A stretch of DNA of 64,000 nt from Bordetella petrii (GCF_000067205.1 NC_010170.1:2976001-3040000), one strand, 5' to 3'. Shown: positions 54,048-61,499, numbered from the stretch's first letter. Notes: a model not told the origin generated them from the letters alone. Made by a program: numbers and translations.

Positions 54048-54075
54048 GTATCGCCAACCACTTTTGAGGCGATAC
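54048..54075 (+). promoter_or_regulatory. Hairpin covering the alpA ribosome site
   Basis: GTATCGCC (54048-54055) pairs with GGCGATAC (54068-54075). The GAGG at 54066-54069, nine bases before the ATG, partly lies in the 3' arm, so the hairpin could limit alpA translation. Confidence 0.5.
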
Positions 54076-54077
54076 AG

Positions 54078-54281
54078 ATGGAACACCTTCCGCAAATACT
54101 CCGCATCACAGACGTAACACGCATCACAGGTCTATCCCGGCCGGCGATTTATTACAACGTCAAACGCGGCCTTTTCCCCCGGCAAATCCAATTAGGCCCG
54201 CGTTCGGTCGGCTGGCTCGCGTCCGATGTCGAAGCCTGGTTTCAATCCCGCATCAGCGCTCGCGACGCGCAATCGGCATAA
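54078..54281 (+). CDS. AlpA-family helix-turn-helix regulator
   Basis: A 67-residue MerR-like DNA-binding protein of the AlpA family. It has LRITDVTRITGLSRPAIYYNVKRGLFPRQIQLGPRSVGWLASDVEAWFQSRI, the full domain with the winged part GPRSVGW. AlpA-type proteins of P4-like satellites activate element genes or act as excisionases. Its likely targets here are the two copies of the 20-bp motif, one upstream of its own gene. A ribosome-site hairpin may tune its expression. First gene of the rightward operon after the integrase. Confidence 0.9.
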   Translation: MEHLPQILRITDVTRITGLSRPAIYYNVKRGLFPRQIQLGPRSVGWLASDVEAWFQSRISARDAQSA

Positions 54282-54296
54282 GGGGGCGCGAGCATC

Positions 54297-54689
54297 ATGG
54301 ACGAAATGAAAAAAGCCGACGCGGGAACGTCGGCTTCCGATACTACATTCGTAAACTGCTACCCGAATTCTACCGCCGTCGATCAGGGCGATCAACTGCT
54401 TTTCACGGCCGAAGACTTCCGGGCGTGGCACCAGGCCAACGCCGATCAGCTGGCCGCCAAACGCGCCACAGCCGAAGCCGTGCGCCAGGCCGAGCGAGCC
54501 GCACGGCTGGAAGCGTTCACGGACGCGACGATCCGCGCCGTTGCCGCCATGCTGGAAGATGGTCACACGCTGGACGAAGCGTGCAAAAGCCTTATCGGAA
54601 ATGCTTTCCGGTTCGGCGCCTGCCATGAAACGCTCAACGAACTGGTGGCCATTCTAGAATCGCTGGGCTGGGAGGGTTCGGTATGTTAA
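54297..54689 (+). CDS. Element protein of unknown function, 130 residues
   Basis: I do not recognise this family. It is a mostly helical protein with a polar N-terminus, then FTAEDFRAWHQANADQLAAKRATAEAVRQAERAARLEAFTDATIRAVAAMLEDG, which is a probable coiled coil, and a compact C-terminal part with two Cys (DEACKSLIGNAFRFGACHETLNELV). It sits between alpA (15 bp) and the replication gene, whose ATG overlaps its end. A regulatory or replication-accessory role is possible from position only. Confidence 0.75.
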   Translation: MDEMKKADAGTSASDTTFVNCYPNSTAVDQGDQLLFTAEDFRAWHQANADQLAAKRATAEAVRQAERAARLEAFTDATIRAVAAMLEDGHTLDEACKSLIGNAFRFGACHETLNELVAILESLGWEGSVC

Positions 54690-56296
54690 GCCTTCATCAG
54701 GCGAGGGCCAAACGCGCCGCCGGAGAACTGCCCGCACCAGCTGCTAAACCGTCCCGTGCTGACGTTGTGACCGCTCGACACGCCGCCATATTGGCCGGCC
54801 GGCCGGACCCGTACCCGGAAATTGCGGACGACGACCCGCTTTGGCAGAAGACGCCTACGCCTGTGCCAGAGCACGGGCGCGATGAGGCGCGGCGGCGGCA
54901 CCAGAAAGATGAAAACGCGCGCATTCAAGATGACCCGCAAGCCATTTTGCCGCCTCTAATGAGTGTGGCCGACATGCTGAACGATTGCGTATGGATAGCA
55001 GCTGGTGGGCAAGTTGGTCGGCTGAGTGCGCCCAAAACCGTACTGCCGTTCAAAGATTTTTGTGACTTGACGGCGTGCAACACCACCGAAGTAAGCGAGC
55101 CAGAAAGCAAAGCCAAGCCTCGCCAAGTGCCGAACGCGATGCTATGGAAGCGCGACCCCAACCGCAAGACGGTCACGACGCGCACATTTCATGCTGGCGC
55201 GTCGGCCATCTGTCGTGACCCGGACGGCGAAATGGCGATGAACTCCTGGCGGCCAATCGAGCGCAGCAGACCCACCGCAGACGTGCAACCCTTTCTCGAT
55301 CACGTCGACTATCTCATCGCGGACACGGCCGAGTGCGAAGTGTTCTTGGACTGGCTCGCGCATATCGAACAACAACCCGGCGTGCTGCCGCACTACGGCT
55401 GGCTACACATCGCGGAGAACACAGGTACAGGCCGCAACTGGCTTGCGTCGGTGCTAGCCCGTGTGTGGCGCGGATATGTGGCGCCGAACGTGGACTTGCC
55501 CGCGCTGTTGGAAAGTCAGTTCAACGGCATGCTGGCGGGGCGTGTTTTGGCGATGGTGGACGAGGTGCAAGAGGGCGGCGGGGAAAATCCGTTTCGCCAC
55601 GCCAACCGGCTTAACGCCATCGTCAACGCCGAGGAACGCATCCTCAACCCGAAGTTCGGGCGCCAGCACAAAGAGCACAACTCCTGCCGATGGCTGGTGT
55701 TCAGCAACTACGAAAACGCACTGCCTCTGAAAGGCACTGACCGCCGATGGCGCGTGGTCCGCCACAATGCCGCCCCGCGCCCCCCGGAGGAATACACCAG
55801 GCTGTACGCGCTCCTGGGAAATGCTGAGTTCATCAATGCTGTTGGTGTTTTCTTGCGGGATCGTGACATCAGTAAATTTAACCCTGGCGAACGTCCGCCC
55901 ATGAACGACGCAAAGCGGGCCGCTCTAAGTGCATCCCGGTCCATGGTGCAGCAAACAGCAGAGCAACTCATCAAGCATTGGCCGAGCGATGTAATCACAA
56001 ACCAGGACGCCGCAAGCGTACTGAGCGAGGGGCTGGACGATAAGCTGAACGTCGCCATGCGGCGGGCACTGTTGGAGTCTGGCGCAATCCAGTACCGAGA
56101 TGGCGTCACGGTCAAAGTTCGCGGACGCGCCGGGAAATGCTGGATTCTCCGTAACGCGGATCGGTGGGCTGACAGGCCGTCATCGGTTGTTGGGGGCGAG
56201 GCGGCGCGCGCCCGCGAGCTCCGGGAATACTCCGCCACCGCGCTCGACATCCTCGCTGATTGCACCAGCGACGACGAAGGGCTCCGGCCTTGCTAA
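54683..56296 (+). CDS. Replication protein, DUF5906-like primase-helicase
   Basis: A 537-residue protein whose second half resembles the helicase-like ATPase domain found in phage and satellite primases (DUF5906). The P-loop is atypical: ENTGTGRNW near residue 246, with Arg-Asn where Lys-Ser/Thr is usual. A Walker B-like VLAMVDEVQEG near 289 and a sensor-like CRWLVFSNYENALPLKGTDRRWRV follow. The N-terminal 150 residues are Pro- and charge-rich and show no clear primase motif. It probably drives replication of the element from the iteron repeats that begin three bases after its stop. ATP use needs testing because of the P-loop. Confidence 0.75.
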   Translation: MLSLHQARAKRAAGELPAPAAKPSRADVVTARHAAILAGRPDPYPEIADDDPLWQKTPTPVPEHGRDEARRRHQKDENARIQDDPQAILPPLMSVADMLNDCVWIAAGGQVGRLSAPKTVLPFKDFCDLTACNTTEVSEPESKAKPRQVPNAMLWKRDPNRKTVTTRTFHAGASAICRDPDGEMAMNSWRPIERSRPTADVQPFLDHVDYLIADTAECEVFLDWLAHIEQQPGVLPHYGWLHIAENTGTGRNWLASVLARVWRGYVAPNVDLPALLESQFNGMLAGRVLAMVDEVQEGGGENPFRHANRLNAIVNAEERILNPKFGRQHKEHNSCRWLVFSNYENALPLKGTDRRWRVVRHNAAPRPPEEYTRLYALLGNAEFINAVGVFLRDRDISKFNPGERPPMNDAKRAALSASRSMVQQTAEQLIKHWPSDVITNQDAASVLSEGLDDKLNVAMRRALLESGAIQYRDGVTVKVRGRAGKCWILRNADRWADRPSSVVGGEAARARELREYSATALDILADCTSDDEGLRPC

Positions 56297-56425
56297 CCCG
56301 GTAACGGTAACGGCGGGTAACGGCTTTTCTGCTAGAGCCAAAATCCCTGCATTTCAAGATGTAACTACCACGGATTTTGGAAGCTAACGGAAAACCCGTT
56401 ACCCAGCGTTACCGTTACCTAGCAC
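56297..56425. other. Probable replication origin with GTAACGG iterons
   Basis: A 24-bp block at 56300-56323 (GGTAACGGTAACG then GCGGGTAACGG) is mirrored at 56396-56419 with two mismatches, giving three GTAACGG units in each orientation. A smaller dyad TAACGG/CCGTTA (56385-56401) overlaps the right arm. The 72 bp between the arms are AT-richer than the genes. The block starts directly after the replication gene, the usual place for a satellite origin. Confidence 0.75.
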
Positions 56426-56488
56426 GCCAGGATTTCGGGGGCCTGGTGGGCAAATGAATACGCCCCCGCTTCTCTGGAAACCAACCAC

Positions 56489-56671
56489 ATGCGAAACGAA
56501 CGCTTGTACGAGAACCTCGCCGATCAGCTGGTGCGAACCGCTGTCGATCAAATCGAACCCCTTGCCGGCGAACCGATCTCGGCCAAAACCCGCAAAGCCA
56601 TTGCCGCCGATCTGGTGGCATCGATGCAGCGACACATGCCACCGTTGGCCAACCTGCAGGCCGCTGGGTAG
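56489..56671 (+). CDS. Small element protein, 60 residues
   Basis: A short acidic helical protein, MRNERLYENLADQLVRTAVD then QIEPLAGEPISAKTRKAIAADLVASM. The family is not recognised. It begins about 70 bp after the iteron block and is followed by a 237-bp gap. The even charge pattern and absence of membrane segments suggest a soluble, perhaps DNA- or protein-binding factor. Codon use resembles its neighbours, so it is probably real. Confidence 0.55.
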   Translation: MRNERLYENLADQLVRTAVDQIEPLAGEPISAKTRKAIAADLVASMQRHMPPLANLQAAG

Positions 56672-56908
56672 CCCCGCGCCACCTGTGGTGCAGGTCGGTG
56701 CCTGCGCATCGGCCTGCGCCCGCTGGTGGGGCTGTATGGGTCCTTCCTGGGCGGCCCTGGTGGCGCGTGCAACGCCACCGCGCCGTTCAATATTTGGGTG
56801 GTTGCAAAAAACAACTACCGGACTGCCGTTCTTTGGAAAACCCACAAGGGGAAACGCGGTTCCGTTCGTCGGATACTGGTTCCGAACTCACCGAAAGGAA
56901 CCCATCGC
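56672..56908. other. Gap before the capsid-like operon
   Basis: No gene is supported. The gap contains a GGTGGCG...CGCCACC hairpin near 56760-56780 that could end the replication operon, the second copy of the 20-bp shared motif, and an AAGGA ten bases before the next ATG. Confidence 0.5.
56834..56853 (+). promoter_or_regulatory. 20-bp shared motif upstream of the capsid-like operon
   Basis: TGGAAAACCCACAAGGGGAA, identical to 54002-54021, ending 55 bp before the ATG at 56909. The matching spacing suggests that both operons have the same control site. Confidence 0.7.
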
Positions 56909-57835
56909 ATGCTATCCAAACTCATCGCCCAGGCCCGCCAGGCAACTGGTGCCGCAGAGCATTACACGCCCGGTTTCACCGAGCCGACCCATATAACCGC
57001 GCAACGCGCCGCATCAGCTGGCGTCGTCCGATTGGCGGACCCCTTGCCTGAATACACGCTCGACCCCCAGCGCCCCACGCAAGCCCTGGTGCAACATCAG
57101 GCCGGCCGACGCGTGCCTATGTCAACAGCGATCCTTCAAAACTCCCGCGTCTGCCAAGCCGGCGCGCGCCTGGTGCCAGTCGAGGCTGCGCCTGATGCGG
57201 TGCCGATGGGGAATGGCGAAATGGTGTGGCAGCGCCGTGCATCCCGGTTCAGCGTGATCGAGGCCGGCGTTTTCCAGCCAGTCGAAGACGGCGACGACGC
57301 GACGGCAACAGCACTACCGATCCTTTCGACAGAAATCGCCCCGGGTGATTCGGCTACACATGGCCTGCGCCTCGAGATTCCACGCACCATGCTGAAAGAA
57401 CACGGCGACGAATGGGTCGAACACGTCGCCATGACCGCCCTTGCGCTGGGCTTGTCAAATCTCGCTGACGCCGTGTTGCTGGCCGCGATCAAATCCGCAA
57501 CGCCTGGTGCATTTTCAATTGGCGCCGCCGCTGCACGTGGTCTGCGCTTCGGTGAATTGCGCGGCATCGTTGGCACGGCCGGAAACGGCGCCGCAGTCGG
57601 CGCTGATGGCGCCCTGCGCGCAGCTGGTGTTGCGGCTGAATTGAGCGACCAAATCGACGCTACGTTCGTCGGGTCGTTCGCCCGCGCCGGTGTGGCGGTC
57701 AACGAAGAAATTTTCTTGATTGTTGACCGCGTGAATGTCGCCGGCGCCATGGCGTTGACCGCCTGGGTCAATTTGCAGCCGCTGCTGCCCGACGCCACTG
57801 CGTTCTGGAACGTGCCGGCGGTCGAGGCAGCGTGA
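56909..57835 (+). CDS. Putative HK97-like major capsid protein of the element
   Basis: A 308-residue protein with no signal or membrane segment. Its layout resembles HK97-fold capsids: a variable N-terminus, a strand pair around PMGNGEMVWQRRASRFSVIEAGVF that could be an E-loop, a stretch ATALPILSTEIAPGDSATHGLRLEIPRTMLKEHG, and a long helix WVEHVAMTALALGLSNLADAVLLAAI like the spine helix, then LRFGELRGIVGTAG. No protease or scaffold gene is present, so it would assemble without them or borrow from a helper. AAGGA precedes the chosen ATG. It is also possible that this is another structural or unknown protein. Confidence 0.45.
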   Translation: MLSKLIAQARQATGAAEHYTPGFTEPTHITAQRAASAGVVRLADPLPEYTLDPQRPTQALVQHQAGRRVPMSTAILQNSRVCQAGARLVPVEAAPDAVPMGNGEMVWQRRASRFSVIEAGVFQPVEDGDDATATALPILSTEIAPGDSATHGLRLEIPRTMLKEHGDEWVEHVAMTALALGLSNLADAVLLAAIKSATPGAFSIGAAAARGLRFGELRGIVGTAGNGAAVGADGALRAAGVAAELSDQIDATFVGSFARAGVAVNEEIFLIVDRVNVAGAMALTAWVNLQPLLPDATAFWNVPAVEAA

Positions 57836-58125
57836 TGACTGCGCCCACTGATAAAGGCCTGCCCGCCGACCTGGCCGACGCGATTGAAACCGCCTGGCCG
57901 CTGGTTCGCTCCGCTCAAAACGATGACGGGCTGCCGCGTGTGCTAATCCACATGGGCGGCGCGCGGTTCCACGCAGAGAACGCGGACCAAAACATCCGCC
58001 AGCTATGGCCGGGGCTTAGTGAAGGGCAGTACCGCCGCGCTGTGCGCTGGCTGGATTCTCGCGTCGCCTGGTGTTTACGCCCCGAAGCCCCGCAGCGTCG
58101 GCGCGGCTGGGTTCACGATTTTTGA
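57835..58125 (+). CDS. Element protein of unknown function, 96 residues
   Basis: Starts at the ATG that overlaps the capsid-like stop (TGATG), so translation is coupled. The soluble product has LPADLADAIETAWPLVRSAQ and a C-terminal half QNIRQLWPGLSEGQYRRAVRWLDSRVAW that looks like a small helical domain. The family is not recognised. Coupling to the capsid-like gene suggests a virion or assembly role, but this is only context. Confidence 0.6.
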   Translation: MTAPTDKGLPADLADAIETAWPLVRSAQNDDGLPRVLIHMGGARFHAENADQNIRQLWPGLSEGQYRRAVRWLDSRVAWCLRPEAPQRRRGWVHDF

Positions 58126-58133
58126 GGGACATC

Positions 58134-58307
58134 ATGCAAAACCAACACAGCCAAAAGTTCAGTATCGCGCTACCCGGTGACGTGCTGCGCGCCGTGCACC
58201 AGCGGCAGCAGCAAGTTGCCGAGCAGACCGGACTCCGACCGAGCCGCACCGCAATTATTGGCGCCATTCTGAGAAAAAGTTTGTTGTCCGACCCGCGCGG
58301 GGGTTAA
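58134..58307 (+). CDS. Small ribbon-helix-helix-like protein, 57 residues
   Basis: A short protein with a strand QKFSIALPGDVLRAVHQRQQ followed by two helices, the second TAIIGAILRKSLL. The pattern fits a ribbon-helix-helix DNA-binding fold of the CopG/Arc kind. GAGGGACATC precedes the ATG, a good ribosome site. It could repress a promoter of the element or of a helper phage. The upstream in-frame ATG at 58071 is less likely because it overlaps the previous gene by 55 bases. Confidence 0.55.
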   Translation: MQNQHSQKFSIALPGDVLRAVHQRQQQVAEQTGLRPSRTAIIGAILRKSLLSDPRGG

Positions 58308-58434
58308 CCGCGACCAGTTCCGCGTTGCTGGTGGGGTTCAACGCGGGCGCGGCTGGCCACCGACGCGACATTTGAAACGGCCACGCCGGCCGGGGTTACC
58401 GCCCCGGTCGGCACCCACCGAATACGGAAAGCCC

Positions 58435-58584
58435 ATGAACACGCCCGACAGAAAGCGCCCCAGGTACCGATCACGCAAGACCCGCAACGCACGCCGCCAC
58501 CCGCCGCCTGGTGTGCAGTTCCTGCACCCCGACGAACCGATCTTGGCGCAGATTCGCCGCTTAAAGGGGCAGAACGATGGTTGA
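58435..58584 (+). CDS. Small basic element protein, 49 residues
   Basis: Very Arg-rich (KRPRYRSRKTRNARRHPPPG) with a C-terminal VQFLHPDEPILAQIRRLKGQ. Such small basic proteins in phage genomes are often nucleic-acid binding, but the family is not recognised. GGAAAG lies before the ATG. Its end overlaps the next gene by eight bases, so it belongs to the same coupled run. Confidence 0.5.
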   Translation: MNTPDRKRPRYRSRKTRNARRHPPPGVQFLHPDEPILAQIRRLKGQNDG

Positions 58585-58753
58585 ACAGGACCTGTTCGGC
58601 CGCCTGGTCGGGTTGCAACGCATGGCCGAGGAAATCGCGGCCGATTCGAGGCTGGACCAACGGACACGGCAGGCCATCAAAAGCCTTGCCGGCGCTTGCG
58701 AGTCGTATCGTGGAACCGCCTTTGAACTTCGCTCATGGAGTCCCGAGAAATGA
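58577..58753 (+). CDS. Small element protein, 58 residues
   Basis: A helical acidic protein: MVEQDLFGRLVGLQRMAEEI, then ADSRLDQRTRQAIKSLAGAC and a short tail ending SWSPEK. The start overlaps the 49-residue gene by eight bases and the stop overlaps the next micro-gene (ATGA). The AAGGGG at 58564-58569 is a fair ribosome site. The family is not recognised; a role in packaging is suggested by its coupling toward the TerS-like gene. Confidence 0.55.
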   Translation: MVEQDLFGRLVGLQRMAEEIAADSRLDQRTRQAIKSLAGACESYRGTAFELRSWSPEK

Positions 58754-58827
58754 GAATCTTCGACAACGAACAGCTGGTGTGCTTGGCCTTTCTGGCATCT
58801 GTGATCTTGAGCCTGGCGCCGTTGTGA
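58750..58827 (+). CDS. Coupled 25-residue hydrophobic peptide
   Basis: ATG at 58750 overlaps the previous stop (ATGA), and its own stop overlaps the next start (GTGA at 58824-58827). The product MRIFDNEQ followed by LVCLAFLASVILSLAPL is one short hydrophobic helix, long enough to span a membrane. Perfect four-base overlaps on both sides suggest it is translated, at least to carry ribosomes to the TerS-like gene. Whether the peptide itself works is unknown. Confidence 0.45.
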   Translation: MRIFDNEQLVCLAFLASVILSLAPL

Positions 58828-59297
58828 TTGCACCAGACACAACAGTCACCGACATGCAACTTGCTGCTCTTGCAGGCGTTTCAGCGCGCCGTATCCGCCA
58901 GCTGGCCGAGCAAGGCACGCTTGAACGCGTCGGACGCAACGAATACGCGCTTGGCCCGAGCATCCGAGCATTGATCGACGACGCCGCCGGTACCGGAAGT
59001 GTCCTGCAGCGTGAGCGCACCCGACTTGTGCGCGCCCAAGCCGACGAAGCTGAACTACGGCTCGCAGAAGCCAAAAAACTGGTGGCGCCCATCGAACAGT
59101 ATGCCGAGGTCTGGGCGCATCGCTGTGGAATCATCCGCGCCAACATGCTTAACGTACCCGGCCGCGTGGTATCGCAGCTTTTAGGGGAGAACGACGAATC
59201 CCGGTTCAAAGCCACACTGCGAGCCGAAATTATCGAAGCACTAAAGGCCTCGGCCGACCCAAACTTTGGAGATGAGAATCTTGGACCAACGAATTGA
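58824..59297 (+). CDS. Nu1/TerS-like DNA packaging protein
   Basis: A 157-residue protein that resembles small terminase subunits of the Nu1 type: an N-terminal helix-turn-helix (TDMQLAALAGVSARRIRQLAEQGTLERVGRNEYAL) for cos or pac recognition, a helical ERTRLVRAQADEAELRLAEAKKLVAPIEQYAEVWAHR oligomerisation segment, and a RANMLNVPGRVVSQL block seen in the family. The start is probably GTG 58824, overlapping the 25-residue gene; ATG 58854 is the alternative. Without a large terminase in the element it would have to recruit the helper's TerL and redirect packaging to element DNA, as in PICI satellites. Confidence 0.75.
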   Translation: MIAPDTTVTDMQLAALAGVSARRIRQLAEQGTLERVGRNEYALGPSIRALIDDAAGTGSVLQRERTRLVRAQADEAELRLAEAKKLVAPIEQYAEVWAHRCGIIRANMLNVPGRVVSQLLGENDESRFKATLRAEIIEALKASADPNFGDENLGPTN

Positions 59298-59538
59298 AGA
59301 TGCCCTGTACGCCGCCCGCGGTCGCCTGCTGGTACCACACGACAACCCCGAAGCGCGCCGCGATGCAGTCCTTATGGCCCGGGTGAAACTCGACGAAGCC
59401 ATCGCCGCCATGCTGGAAGCGAGCCGCGAGCTATGCAAGGCGGATCGACACGACATCGCTCAACTGGTGGACGACGCTCGCCGCGCTGCTGGTCTGGCTG
59501 ACGCGGTGATTTCCGACGTGGAGCCGCGCCATGAATAA
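59272..59538 (+). CDS. Element protein of unknown function, 88 residues
   Basis: A helical protein starting MRILDQRIEDALYAARGRLLV, with ARVKLDEAIAAMLEASRELCKADRHDIAQLVDDARRAAGLADAVIS. It overlaps the TerS-like gene by 26 bases and the tape measure gene by eight. Its position between packaging and tail-ruler genes suggests a head- or tail-assembly partner, possibly a tape measure chaperone, but no family is recognised. GGAG directly abuts the ATG, so the true start may be the TTG at 59281. Confidence 0.5.
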   Translation: MRILDQRIEDALYAARGRLLVPHDNPEARRDAVLMARVKLDEAIAAMLEASRELCKADRHDIAQLVDDARRAAGLADAVISDVEPRHE

Positions 59539-61468
59539 GCGGCTATCGGCAACCATCACCATCGGCGGCGCTGTCGCTGGCTCGTTCAAGCGCACCGTCA
59601 CCAGCGCCAAGACCAGCATCACCAGCTTGGGCAGTACCGTCAAGCGCTTGAACGCGGAGCAACGCACGCTCGGGGGCGCGATCCAGAAGCTGGGCCGATC
59701 CGGCGCCAACATTGATGGCCTGCGGTCCCGCTACGCGGCCGTTACTGCCGAACTGGAAAAGCAACGCGCTGTCCTGGGACGACTGCAGCGCATCGAGGAA
59801 CGCCGCGACGCCGCCCTGGCCAAGCGCCAGGTTTTGGTGGGGCAACTGACCCGAGTGCTGGCCGTAGGTGCCGCGTATTCAGCAGCGGTGTTCAAGGTGG
59901 GGCGAGACGCGGCCGCACACCAAAAAGAACTGGTGACGATTCAGAACACAGGCGGCCTGACCGACGCCGAAACCCGCGACCTCGACCGCCAGATATTCGA
60001 AACCAGCCGGAAAACTGGGCAGTCTGTTGAGAGCGTTACATCCGGTGTTGGCAGCCTGGTGGCGTCTGGCCTAGCCGTCGGCGAAGCCATAGCGACGGCC
60101 GAAACCCTCGGCAAAGCCGTTACCGCGACCGGCGGCACCATGGAGGATATGGCGCAGACCGCGTTCAGCTTGAACCAGCAGCTTGGCATCACCGCCAAGC
60201 AGGCCGGCGTCGCATTCGACATCTTGAACACTGCCGGCAAGGCCGGCAACTTCGAATTGGCGGAAATGGCCAAGCACGCCCCGAAGGTGGGTTCGTTGTT
60301 CAAGGCGCTGGGCATGCAAGGCCTGGACGCCGCCGCCAGCATGGGCGCTGCGTTCCAGATCGTGCGCACTGGCGCCGGCAGCAGCGACGAGGCCGCGACC
60401 AATCTAAGCAACCTGCTTGGCAAAATGGTGGCGCCGGAAACGCTGAAGCGATTCCAGAAGCTGTACGGCGTGGACATGTTCGGGGAGATTCAGGAGGCTC
60501 AGAAGCGCGGTGAGGATGTGCTGCAGTTCTTCGTTGACCGAACCCGCCAACTCACTGGTGGCCGTGCGGACCTGGTTGCCGAGCTGGTGCCGGATGTACA
60601 GGCCGGTAGCGCACTTCGGGCACTGATGACTGAGCGCGAACAGTATCAGCGCATCAAACGTGACGCGCTGAACTCTGCCGGCTCGGTAGACGCTGATTTC
60701 AGCAAGATGATGGGCACGGCGGCCACCCAGGCCGAGAACCTGTCGAACTCGGTGGGCCGTCTTAGCAAAACCATCGGCCAAACGTTGCTGCCAGCGATTG
60801 GCAACGTGGCAGGCGGGCTGGTCACCGTCATAGATCGAGTCACCGCCTGGACGGCAGCAAACCCGCGACTGACGCAGGGCATTGTCGCCGTTGGCGGCGC
60901 TGTGATCGGCTTGGGGGCAGCGTTCACTGCGCTGCGAATCGCCGCGACGTTCCTGTCGCCAGTTGGCGCGATCATCGGTGCCTTGGCTGGTGCTGCTGTG
61001 CTGGTCTACAAAAATTGGGAGCCGATCAAAGCTTTCTTCACCGACACCTGGAATTCGGTCAAAGCTACAACCATCGGCGTATGGGACGGGCTGAAAGGTT
61101 ACTTCACCAGCCTGTGGGATAGCATCAAACTAACCGCGTCCGGCGCCCTGGATTGGCTGATCGATAAGATTTCCGCTGTCGGCAGTGCCTGGACCAAGAC
61201 AAAGGAATTCTTCGGGGTCGGTGACGAGAATCCCAACGCCAGCGTGATGGACGGCTATACGCCGCCCGCCCCGCCTCAGGCACCGCCCATGGCCACGGCA
61301 CGCGGCGGCGCATCGGGCACGTGGCAGGACAACCGGAGCATCACTCTGAATGTGAATCCGGCGCCAGGTATGGACGAAAACAAGCTGGCCGAACTGGTGG
61401 TGGACAAGATCAACCATCGGGACGCGGTTAGGCGGCGCAGCTTTATGTTCGATGGTGTGACCCAGTAG
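59531..61468 (+). CDS. Phage tail tape measure protein
   Basis: Tape measure proteins set tail length and later line the DNA channel. The 645-residue protein has an N-terminal coiled coil (VKRLNAEQRTLGGAIQ, RYAAVTAELEKQRAVLGRLQRIEERR), the TP901-type core (ARDLDRQIFETSRKTGQSVESVTSGVGSLVASGLAV and AQTAFSLNQQLGITAKQAGVAFDILNTAGKAGNFELAEMAKHAPKVGSLFKALG), hydrophobic segments near 445-490 and a C-terminal tail with TLNVNPAPGMDENKLAELV. It is complete and in frame. No other tail gene accompanies it, which is very odd for a prophage remnant and suggests it swaps into helper-phage tails. A hairpin follows the stop. Confidence 0.9.
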   Translation: MNKRLSATITIGGAVAGSFKRTVTSAKTSITSLGSTVKRLNAEQRTLGGAIQKLGRSGANIDGLRSRYAAVTAELEKQRAVLGRLQRIEERRDAALAKRQVLVGQLTRVLAVGAAYSAAVFKVGRDAAAHQKELVTIQNTGGLTDAETRDLDRQIFETSRKTGQSVESVTSGVGSLVASGLAVGEAIATAETLGKAVTATGGTMEDMAQTAFSLNQQLGITAKQAGVAFDILNTAGKAGNFELAEMAKHAPKVGSLFKALGMQGLDAAASMGAAFQIVRTGAGSSDEAATNLSNLLGKMVAPETLKRFQKLYGVDMFGEIQEAQKRGEDVLQFFVDRTRQLTGGRADLVAELVPDVQAGSALRALMTEREQYQRIKRDALNSAGSVDADFSKMMGTAATQAENLSNSVGRLSKTIGQTLLPAIGNVAGGLVTVIDRVTAWTAANPRLTQGIVAVGGAVIGLGAAFTALRIAATFLSPVGAIIGALAGAAVLVYKNWEPIKAFFTDTWNSVKATTIGVWDGLKGYFTSLWDSIKLTASGALDWLIDKISAVGSAWTKTKEFFGVGDENPNASVMDGYTPPAPPQAPPMATARGGASGTWQDNRSITLNVNPAPGMDENKLAELVVDKINHRDAVRRRSFMFDGVTQ

Positions 61469-61499
61469 AGTGACGCGCTACACTATCAAGCAGCCTATA

